This document shows positions 18,659 to 27,163 of a stretch of DNA of 64,000 nucleotides, in pieces (the first letter of the stretch is position 1; every line of letters begins with the position of its first letter). Source of the stretch: Alphaproteobacteria bacterium (GTDB lineage Bacteria; Pseudomonadota; Alphaproteobacteria; CALKHQ01); contig JAWKYB010000010.1 in assembly GCA_041396705.1 (NCBI GenBank), positions 164,901-228,900 of the forward strand, in the 5' to 3' direction. The notes beneath the pieces were generated by a model, which was not told the DNA's origin, did not search any database, and saw nothing but the letters and a program-made list of their open reading frames with translations. A program made the translations under genes and the position numbers.

Positions 18659-19663
18659 TCAGTATCCGGTAAGGGCGATGCCGTCGCTGTAGGCGTCGTA
18701 GTCGGCCAGCACGAACAGGGTCAGGCCGTTGTGGTAGACATAGGTGTGGTCGCCGATCACCTCGTAGGAGGTGCCGATCACCGTGTCGCCCTCGGCAAAG
18801 GAATAGTCCTTGATGATGTCGGGCTTGGCGTCCAGCCAACCGTCGAAATGGTCGGCGCCGGGGCCGCCCCACAGCGTGTTGGTGCCGGTGTAGCCGTCGA
18901 TTGTGTCGTCGCCGTCGCCGCCATAGATGATGTCGTCGCCGGCGCCGCCATGCAGCTGGTCGGCGCCGGCGTCGCCGGCGTGTCCTGATCGTCGCCGCCA
19001 TGGATGTAGTCGTCGCCGGCGTCGCCGTGCAGCGTGTCGTCGTCGTAGCTGCCCCAGATCGTGTCGTTGCCGCTGCCGCCGAAGACCACGTCGTTGCCGT
19101 CGTCGGCGCTAATGTGATCGTCGCCGGCACCGCCGTCGATATAGTCGGCGTTGTTGACGCGAGTGACATAGGTGCCGTTGCCGGTGTCGCCGAGGATGTC
19201 GTCGTCACCGTCGCCGCCCAGCAGCGTGTCGGCGCCGAACCCGCCATAGATGTCGTCGTCGCCGGCGCCGCCGTGGATGGCGTCGTTGCCGCCTCCGCCA
19301 TCGGCGACGTCGTTGCCGGTGCCACCGTCGATGATATCGACGCCGTTGCCGCCAAGCATGAAGTCGTCGCCGTTGCCGCCGAGGAGAATGTCGGACCCGT
19401 CGCCGCCGTACAGCCCGTCGTCGTCGTCGCCGCCGTCGAGCAGGTCGTTTCCGTCCTTGCCGTAGAGATGGTCGATGCCGGTGCCGCCATAGAGCTTGTC
19501 GTCGCCCGCGGCGCCGTCGAGCAGGTCGGAGCCGCCCTCGCCCGTACAGCGTGTCGTTGTCCGGGACGAACGGGTTCGGCGTGCCGTTGCCGAAGATCCA
19601 GTTGTCGCCGTTGTCGCCGTGGATCACGTCGTTGCCGGTCCCACCGTAGATGTAGTCGGTCAT
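18659..19663 (-). CDS. RTX beta-roll protein 6, frameshifted twice
   Basis: Starts at the ATG at 19663 with MTDYIYGGTGNDVIHG and is a near-duplicate of RTX protein 5 in N-terminus, repeat order and C-terminus, including the last eight residues. Comparison with protein 5 places an extra C/G at about 19541-19543 and a net loss of four bases at about 18975-18980. Together these lesions leave the length divisible by three, so the C-terminal module reads through to the TGA at 18659-18661 only if both are corrected. About 335 residues when repaired. The 30 bp upstream of both start codons are also alike, so the duplication included the translation signals. Confidence 0.75.
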
Positions 19664-19688
19664 GGCTTGTCCCCGATTGAATGTGCGG

Positions 19689-20702
19689 TCAGGCGGGCAG
19701 CAGGAGAATTCCGCTGGCGTCGGCGTCATAACCGACCAGCAGCAGCAGGGCGGTGCCGTCGGCGGCGAGCACATGGGTGGTGCCGTCGATCACCTCGTAG
19801 TGATGGCCGACCGCCAGATCGCCGGCGGCATGGCTGTAGTCCATCACCAGGTCGGCGATGCCGTCCTCGCCCGGCACGAAATGGTCGGCGCCGGCGTCGC
19901 CATAGAGCAGGTCGATGCCATAGGAGCCGTTCAGCCAGTCGTTGCCGGCGCCGCCGTGCAGGGCGTCGAAGCCGTCGCCGCCGTCGAGGACGTCGTCGCC
20001 GTCGCCGCCCCAGAGCTGGTCGTTGCCGCCATCACCGAACAGGCGGTCGTTGCCGCCGTCGCCGTGCAGCAGATCGTCGCCCTCGTCGCCATGGGCAGTG
20101 TCCGCGCCGGCTCCGCCGCTGACGGTGTCGTCGCCGCTCATGCCGTAGATCACGTCGTTGCCGTCGCCGCCCGCGATGGAGTCGTCGAAGGATTCGGTGC
20201 GCGACGTCGGTTGCGGCGCGAACACGCGGTCGTCGCCCCAGATATGGTCGTCGCCGGCGCCGCCGTCGATCGAATCCGCACCGGCACCGCCGCCGATACC
20301 ATCGTCGCCGCCGCCACCCAGCATCAGGTCGGCGCCGCGGTCGCCATAGAGCGTGTCGTTGCCGGCGCCGCCGTCGAGCAGGTCGTTGCCGCGGCCGCCG
20401 TCGAGCAGGTCGTCGCCGTCGCCGCCGAACAGCGAGTCGTCGCCGCCCATGCCGAGGATCGTGTCCCAGCCGCCCTCGCCATGGAGCGTATCGGCATCGG
20501 CGATGAACGGGTTCGGCGTGGCGTTGCCGACAATCAGGTCGCCGAACTCGCCGCCGTGGATGATATCGTCGCCGGTGCCGCCGAAGAAGGTGCCGCCGAT
20601 CGCGTCGGCGGCCGGCGGCGGCGGGCCGGTGAGATCGAGCAGGGCCGACAGGTCCGGGACGAACCCCGATACGATGGTGTCGCTTGCGACGGTCCGCGCC
20701 AT
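19689..20702 (-). CDS. RTX beta-roll protein 7
   Basis: A 337-residue protein with the ATG at 20702 after GGGGAGGG. It is the first gene of the RTX series. The N-terminal 100 residues match RTX protein 4 (MAR start, IGGTFFGG, DDIIHGGEFGDLIVGN, PFIADADTLHGEGGWDTILG). Gly/Asp nonapeptides follow, interrupted by a short non-repeat loop (FAPQPTSRTESF). The C-terminal module is recognisable but most divergent (VMDYSHAAGDLAVGHH, THVL, LLLLVGYDA, SGILLLPA). No enzymatic domain, no signal peptide. Confidence 0.85.
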   Translation of the reverse strand: MARTVASDTIVSGFVPDLSALLDLTGPPPPAADAIGGTFFGGTGDDIIHGGEFGDLIVGNATPNPFIADADTLHGEGGWDTILGMGGDDSLFGGDGDDLLDGGRGNDLLDGGAGNDTLYGDRGADLMLGGGGDDGIGGGAGADSIDGGAGDDHIWGDDRVFAPQPTSRTESFDDSIAGGDGNDVIYGMSGDDTVSGGAGADTAHGDEGDDLLHGDGGNDRLFGDGGNDQLWGGDGDDVLDGGDGFDALHGGAGNDWLNGSYGIDLLYGDAGADHFVPGEDGIADLVMDYSHAAGDLAVGHHYEVIDGTTHVLAADGTALLLLVGYDADASGILLLPA

Positions 20703-20779
20703 GGCGCCCTCCCCATTGTCCCATGAGGAAGTCGCGGCGAAACCTCGCGCGGTTCACACCGGCGGGATGGAAATGCGGG

Positions 20780-22339
20780 TCAGCCTTCGTAGAGCGAGCA
20801 GCGGTCCGCGATGCAGGCGTCCAGCGCCGCGTCGAAGGCGGCGTCGCGCACGTTGCCGTCGGGCCCGACCGGATAGCCATGCGCGGCGAGCCGGCGGTAG
20901 TAGGCGCGGATCTGGCTGGTTCCGCCGGCGGCGATGGCACGGTCCAGGTCTGCGCGCGCGGCGTCGGCCCGGCCGAGCGCGATCAGGATGACGCCCGCCA
21001 GGTGATAGGTCTCCGCCACGCCGTCGGCGGTTGCCAGCGCGGCGTTGACGTGGCGCAGCGCGGTGTCGGCGTCGCCGAGCAGGTAGAAGGCCTCGGCCAG
21101 GTCCTGGCGGGCGATCTGGCTGTAGGGATTGACGCGGACGATGTCCTCCGCCAGCCGCTCGACCGCCTCGCGGTCGCCCAGCAGCGCCAGCGGCACGGTC
21201 ATGCCGCTCTCCAGCGACGGATCGCCATTCGCGTCCCAGCCACGCTGGAATGCCGCGACCGAATCGCCGTACTCGCCCGCCTTCAGATAGGCCTTGCCGA
21301 GCAGGCCATAGGCCCAGGGGTCGCCGTGGGTGGCGGCGATCGCCTCTTCCACCATTGCCTCGCCTTCCTCCAGCCGGCCGGTGACGATCAGGGCATAGCC
21401 GAGGTTGCCGAGGGTGAAGGCGTCGTCGGGTGCGAGCTGCAGGCTTTCCCTATGGTCGGCGATGGCCAGCGAATAGTCGCCGTTGCCGGCATGGGCCATG
21501 CCGCGATTGTCCAGGGTCAACGCGTCGTCGGGGTCCTGCTGCAGCAGGGCGGTCTGGTCGGCGATGGCGAGATCGTAGGCGCCGCGCTCGTAGAAGATGC
21601 CGGCGCGGTTGCGCAGCGGCACGCGCTCGTCCGGCAGCCGGTCGATGGCGCGGTTCAGCGACTCCAGCGCGCCTTCCAGGTCGTTGCCCTGCCATTGCAG
21701 CAGCGCATAGTTGTTGTAGGACCAGCCGTAGTCCGGGTCCTCGGCGATGGCGCGGAGGCAGTCGTCCTCGGCCTCGGGCAGGTGGCCCATGTTGTAGTGG
21801 CAGGCGCAGCGGTCGGCGAACACCGGCGCCGACGTCTCGCCCAGGTCGATGGCCTTGGTGAGGTCGCCGAGCGCCTCCTCCCACTCGCCGATCTGCATCA
21901 GCGCGATGCCGCGGTGGCTGTAGGCGGCGGCGTAGCCGGGATCGATGGCCAGCGCGTGGTCGAGGTCGGCAAGGGCGCCGTCGATGTCGCCGAACATCAG
22001 CGCGATCTGGCCGCGGCAGTCGAATCCGGCGGGCAGGCGCGGCGCGGCGCCGATGGCAGACTCGCAGTCGGCAAAGGCGGAGCGCAGGTCCCCGCTCATC
22101 CGATAGGCCTCGGCACGCTCGCGGTACAGGCCTGCGATCGGGCCGCCGGTGGTCTCGCCGGCGTCGATCGCGGCATCGATCAGCTTGCCGTAGAGCAGGG
22201 CGACCACCGACCACTGGCCGGCCTCGCGCGCCCCCTCGATCAGCTGCTCGGTGTCGCGGTCGGCATGCGCCGGACCGGCGTACAGGGCCAGCGAGGCCAG
22301 CGCGGCAAGCACGCGGCGGCTTGTGCGGCCCCGAATCAC
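20780..22339 (-). CDS. Secreted tetratricopeptide-repeat protein
   Basis: The GTG at 22339 overlaps the agmatine deiminase stop (GTGA) and has GAGGA nine bases upstream. This start yields a signal peptide (RRVLAALASLALYAGPAHA). The 519-residue product is a string of TPR helix pairs with the typical A-x-x-x-R-G-x-A and D-x-x-x-A-I-x-x-x-P pattern, for example AYSHRGIALMQIGEWEEALGDL and Y-N-N-Y-A-x-L. TPRs mediate protein-protein contacts; a periplasmic scaffold role is likely. It lies just upstream of the RTX genes and could be on the same transcript, but a functional link is unproven. Confidence 0.82.
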   Translation of the reverse strand: MIRGRTSRRVLAALASLALYAGPAHADRDTEQLIEGAREAGQWSVVALLYGKLIDAAIDAGETTGGPIAGLYRERAEAYRMSGDLRSAFADCESAIGAAPRLPAGFDCRGQIALMFGDIDGALADLDHALAIDPGYAAAYSHRGIALMQIGEWEEALGDLTKAIDLGETSAPVFADRCACHYNMGHLPEAEDDCLRAIAEDPDYGWSYNNYALLQWQGNDLEGALESLNRAIDRLPDERVPLRNRAGIFYERGAYDLAIADQTALLQQDPDDALTLDNRGMAHAGNGDYSLAIADHRESLQLAPDDAFTLGNLGYALIVTGRLEEGEAMVEEAIAATHGDPWAYGLLGKAYLKAGEYGDSVAAFQRGWDANGDPSLESGMTVPLALLGDREAVERLAEDIVRVNPYSQIARQDLAEAFYLLGDADTALRHVNAALATADGVAETYHLAGVILIALGRADAARADLDRAIAAGGTSQIRAYYRRLAAHGYPVGPDGNVRDAAFDAALDACIADRCSLYEG

Positions 22340-23415
22340 CCCTTCCGGTCCTCGTCGTCGGTCGTGCCCGCCGCGTCGGCCGCCGTCACCCGCGGCTGCT
22401 GCTGCGTGATGCAATGGATGCCGCCGCCGCCGGCGACGATGTCCAGCGCGGGAATCTGCTCCACCATCCGGTCGGGGAAGGCGGCCGCAACGATGTCGTT
22501 GGCTTCGTCGTCCATCGGGTCGTCGAACGCTGGCATGATGACGGCCTTGGTGTCCCCGGCACCGGCAAGATAGAAGTTGAGATAGGACAGAATCATCCGT
22601 TGACCATTGTGCTCCCGGCGCGCGGGCTGCGGCAGCGTGACCACGTCGAAGACGCGGCCCGAAGTGTCGGTCGCACCGCGCAGCCGGGCCAGGTTGTCCC
22701 GGAACACCGCGAAGTTCGGATCGTCGGCGTCGTCGCAGTCGATGGCCAGGATGCGATTCTCACCGGCGAAGCATGCCAGATTGTCGACATGCCCGTCCGT
22801 GACGTCCTGTTCATAGCCGGCGCCCAGCCACAGCACCTCGTCGATCCCCAGATAGGCCCGGAACACCGCCGCAGCGCCCGCCGCGTCCAGCCCTGGATTG
22901 CGGTTCGGGTTGAGCACGACGGATTCGCTGGTCAGCAGCGTGCCGGCGCCGTTGACGTGAATGGCGCCACCTTCCAGCACGATCGGCGCGGCGAAGCGGG
23001 CGGCGCCGGTTCGTTCCATGACCAGGCGCGCCGCCGCCTTGTCGGCGGCCGTCTCCGCCACGCGCCCGCCCCAGCCGTTGAACATCCAGTCGACCGCGCC
23101 GAGCGCGCCGTCGGGTCCGACCAGGAACGTCGGGCCGAAGTCGCGCAGCCAGGGCTCGCCATAGTCGGTCATCATGGTCTCGACCGTGTCGCCGCAGCGC
23201 AGCGAAACGTCGGCCAGCTCGGCCGGGGCGGCCAGCATGGTCACCGGCTCGTAGCGCGCGATCGTCCGCGCCACCTCGGCGTAGGCGTCGCGCGCCGCCT
23301 CCAGGCGCGCGCCCCAGTTGCCCGCACCGACCGGCCAGGCCATCCAGCAGCGGTCGTGGTCGGCCCATTCCGGCGGCATGACGAAGCCTGCTGCGGCGGG
23401 CGGCGCGTCCGGCAT
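22336..23415 (-). CDS. aguA: Agmatine deiminase
   Basis: Hydrolyses agmatine to N-carbamoylputrescine and ammonia (polyamine degradation/biosynthesis). The 359-residue length fits the peptidylarginine-deiminase-type family. Visible motifs are PPEW near the N-terminus, W-x-R-D-x-G-P-T (substrate-binding Asp), the G-H-V-D-N catalytic His region (DGHVDNLACF) and the nucleophilic Cys in GGGGIHCITQQQP near the C-terminus. It lies just downstream of polyamine-import genes, with 26 bp to the ATPase stop, consistent with a polyamine-use operon. Confidence 0.92.
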   Translation of the reverse strand: MPDAPPAAAGFVMPPEWADHDRCWMAWPVGAGNWGARLEAARDAYAEVARTIARYEPVTMLAAPAELADVSLRCGDTVETMMTDYGEPWLRDFGPTFLVGPDGALGAVDWMFNGWGGRVAETAADKAAARLVMERTGAARFAAPIVLEGGAIHVNGAGTLLTSESVVLNPNRNPGLDAAGAAAVFRAYLGIDEVLWLGAGYEQDVTDGHVDNLACFAGENRILAIDCDDADDPNFAVFRDNLARLRGATDTSGRVFDVVTLPQPARREHNGQRMILSYLNFYLAGAGDTKAVIMPAFDDPMDDEANDIVAAAFPDRMVEQIPALDIVAGGGGIHCITQQQPRVTAADAAGTTDDEDRKG

Positions 23416-23441
23416 CGGGGATCCTCAGCGGCGAACGGGGG

Positions 23442-24569
<1,128 letters not shown>

Positions 24570-24580
24570 GGCGGGCTCCC

Positions 24581-25447
24581 TCAATGTCCTGAACGCACCG
24601 GCGACTGCAGCCGCAGGGCGATGACGGTGATGACGATGGTCATCACGATCAGCACGGTCGAGGCGGCGTTGACCTCGGGCGTCACGCTGAAGCGGACCAT
24701 CGAGAAGATCTTGATCGGGAAGGTCGGCGTGTCGGGGCCGGCGCTGAAGAAGGTGATGACGAAGTCGTCCAGCGACAGCGTGAAGGCCAGCAGCGCGCCG
24801 GCGATCAGCCCGACCTTCATGTGCGGCAGCATGATGTCGCGTACGATCTGCCATTCGCTGGCGCCCAGGTCGCGTGCCGCCTCCGCCAGGCTGCGGTCGA
24901 AGCCGGCCAGCCTTGCCCGCACCACCACGGTGACGAACGGGAAGCAGAAGGCGATATGCGCCGCGGTGATGGCGGTCAGGTTGATCGGCCACGGCGCCTC
25001 GCGGGCATAGTCGAACCAGCCGATGCGGCTGAAGAACACCATCAGCGACACGCCCATGCAGATCTCGGGGATGACGATGGGCAGCGCGCTCAGCCCCTCG
25101 AACACCGGCTTGCCGACGAAGCGGAAGCGATACAGGCCGAGCGCGACCATCCCGCCGAGGATCGTGGATATCAGCGTCGCGACCACGGCGATGGTCATCG
25201 AGTTGAAGAATGCCTCGATCAGGCCGGCGTTGCGCGCCGCCTTCTCGTAGTAGTCGAAGGTGAAGCCCTGCCAGACGATGTTGCGCCGGCTGTCGTTGAA
25301 GCTGAACACGATCAGCGTGACGATGGGCAGGTAGAGGAACAGCAGCACGAAGCCGATGATCAGCCGGATCCACAGCTTGCGCGAATAGTCGAGCGGTCCG
25401 GCCGGGGCCCTGCCGCCGCGCCGCCGGCGCTGTGCCGCGGCCGCCAT
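24581..25447 (-). CDS. Polyamine ABC transporter permease (PotC/PotI type)
   Basis: A 288-residue inner-membrane protein with six predicted membrane segments, beginning after a Lys/Arg-rich cytoplasmic N-terminus. The ATPase-contact EAA loop reads E-A-A-R-D-L-G-A-S-x-x-Q, and the motif LDDFVITFFSAGP is typical of PotC/PotI. Its ATG overlaps the stop of the upstream permease by one base (TGATG), indicating translational coupling. Confidence 0.9.
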   Translation of the reverse strand: MAAAAQRRRRGGRAPAGPLDYSRKLWIRLIIGFVLLFLYLPIVTLIVFSFNDSRRNIVWQGFTFDYYEKAARNAGLIEAFFNSMTIAVVATLISTILGGMVALGLYRFRFVGKPVFEGLSALPIVIPEICMGVSLMVFFSRIGWFDYAREAPWPINLTAITAAHIAFCFPFVTVVVRARLAGFDRSLAEAARDLGASEWQIVRDIMLPHMKVGLIAGALLAFTLSLDDFVITFFSAGPDTPTFPIKIFSMVRFSVTPEVNAASTVLIVMTIVITVIALRLQSPVRSGH

Positions 25448-26360
25448 CAGAAATCGGAGCCCTTGCGGCCGGCGGCGAGGCTGCGCAGCGCCAGTGCGCC
25501 GAAGGTGGCATAGAGCAGCACGAACGACAGCGCCGCGCCGAACGGCCAGTTGTTGGCAGCGCCGAACTGGCGCTCGATGACGTTGGCGATCATCGCGTCC
25601 TCGGTGCCGCCCAGCAGCTCCGGCGTCAGGAACGAGCCGAGCGCCGGGATCAGCACCAGGATCACACCGGAGATGATGCCCGGCATCGCCAGCGGCACCA
25701 CCACCGCGAAGAAGGTGCGCAACTGGCCGGCGCCCAGGTCCAGGCTGGCCTCGAGATAGCTGCGGTCGAGGCGTTCGACGGCGGCATAGAGCGGCAGCAC
25801 CATGAACGGGAAGTGGACATAGACCAGGCCGATCAGCACGCCGACGCGGTTGTACAGCATGTTCAGCGGCTCGAATTCCTCGCCGAGCAGCGCCATGTCG
25901 CCGAGGCCGATCCAGGCGAGCAGCCCGTCGCCCTGCGTCCACAGCCATTCCAGCCCGAAATTGACCTGGCCCTGGCTGCGGAACACCGCGATCAGGGCAT
26001 AGTGTGGATCAGCAGGTTGGTCCAGAACGGCAGGATCAGCAGCAGCAGCAGGAACGCCTTGGCCCGCGGCGGCGCGAAGCTGACGCCCAGCGCAACCGGC
26101 AGCCCGACCACCAGGCAGATCAGCGTGGTGAGCGCCGCCATCCACAGCGAGCGAACGAAGATCTGCAGGTACTCCGGCTCGAAGACCCGCAGATACTGGC
26201 CGAAGGTCCAGTCGATCTCGACATTGGTCAGGTCGACCTGGCGGCCGAAGCTCAGCACCCAGACCAGCGACAGGGGAACGAGAAAAAACAGCGCGAGCCA
26301 GACGGTCGCGGGCGACAGCAGGATGGCGAACGTATTGGGCGCGCGGCGCCAGGATTCCAT
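25447..26360 (-). CDS. Polyamine ABC transporter permease (PotB/PotH type), frameshifted
   Basis: First gene of the transporter set. The N-terminal part (ATG at 26360, MESWRRAPN) reads through the first membrane segments to WTNLLIHT, then stops at 25992. The remainder, with the EAA-loop variant EASLDLGAG and six-helix topology, continues in another frame to 25447. The span of 914 nt lacks one base; adding it near 26002 gives LLIHTYALIAV, which matches the family's L-L-I-R-T-Y-A-W, and 304 residues. A single-base sequence error is the simplest explanation. No periplasmic binding protein gene is adjacent. Confidence 0.85.
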
Positions 26361-26664
26361 GCCCGGTTCGGAGCCTCGTAGACAGCCTCAGCACCCGACG
26401 TTAGTCGGCAATGGCCGGCAGTGCCACATCGATTTGGCCGCTCGCGGCGCTATGGAGGCGACCTCGGGCTCGGCCGCCTTGCCGCCTTGCGGCCGGATGG
26501 CGCGCACCGCCCGCCGGCATGCGGTTGCGGGGCAGCGCGGCAGACGCGCCACGTCCGCCGCGTCGGGGCGAAACGGCAGGCGCGCAGGTGCTGTGCGGCG
26601 GCTCACAGCCGCAATAGGATGGCGTCACCACATCCCGGCCACTGTCGGGGAACAGGAGAATACC
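26361..26664. other. Divergent intergenic region, no gene seen
   Basis: About 300 bp between the permease gene (minus) and the acidic secreted protein (plus). It must hold promoters for both directions, but I could not identify convincing hexamers. A small ccgac/gtcgg hairpin lies at 26395-26408. No RNA gene recognised. Confidence 0.3.
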
Positions 26665-27162
26665 GTGATCGATTTCGATATGAGGCGGGGGCATCGCGGC
26701 GCGATGACCCGCAATCTCTTCGTCGCGGCATTGGTCGCGCTCGTCGGCCTGACGGCGCCGGCATTGGCGCAGCAGGCGACGCTTTGGCATGTCGCCGACG
26801 GCGACGGCGACGGCGACGACGGCAACAATGACGACGACTCCGATGATGACGACGACGACGATGCGAACGGGAACGGCATCCCGGACGACAACGAGTCCGG
26901 TAGCATAAGTGCCGACCGCATGGAGGCCGAATGCCAGGCCACCGCGCGTCCGGAGATCTGCCTGAGCTACTTCCAGTTCAACTGCCAGTATTACGGCTTC
27001 CCGCTGGCCTGCGCGATGGCGAACCTCGGCGGCAACTGCTATGGCGGCGACCCGGGCCAGTGCCAGTATTTCGTCGGCCTGATGCAGGCCAACAGCGCCT
27101 GCATTTTCGGCGACCAGAGCGCCTGCGCCTACATCATGCAGCAGCCGATCATGCGGCAGTAG
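26665..27162 (+). CDS. Secreted acidic, Cys-rich protein of unknown function
   Basis: The GTG at 26665 follows AGGAGA at a good distance; the in-frame ATG at 26704 is an alternative start that leaves a cleaner signal peptide (MTRNLFVAALVALVGLTAPALAQ). The mature protein has an extremely Asp-rich segment (DGDGDGDD, then a run of seven Asp, then DANGNGIPDDNE) that resembles thrombospondin-type-3 or dockerin-like Ca2+ loops. A 90-residue C-terminal domain with eight cysteines follows, in spaced C-x-Y-x-x-F/L-x-C patterns (FNCQYYGFPLAC, GNCYGGDPGQC). The Cys-rich part loosely recalls Sel1-like or disulfide-rich domains. About 165 residues. No family recognised. Confidence 0.6.
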   Translation: MIDFDMRRGHRGAMTRNLFVAALVALVGLTAPALAQQATLWHVADGDGDGDDGNNDDDSDDDDDDDANGNGIPDDNESGSISADRMEAECQATARPEICLSYFQFNCQYYGFPLACAMANLGGNCYGGDPGQCQYFVGLMQANSACIFGDQSACAYIMQQPIMRQ

Positions 27163-27163
27163 C

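Noticed and set aside
13122..20726. Long plus-strand open frames opposite the RTX genes, rich in V-V-A-G-A-A-V text
   Set aside because: They are the antisense image of the GGxGxDxLx repeats in GC-rich DNA. They lack ribosome-binding sites and start inside other genes; the sense frame has the conserved C-terminal module.
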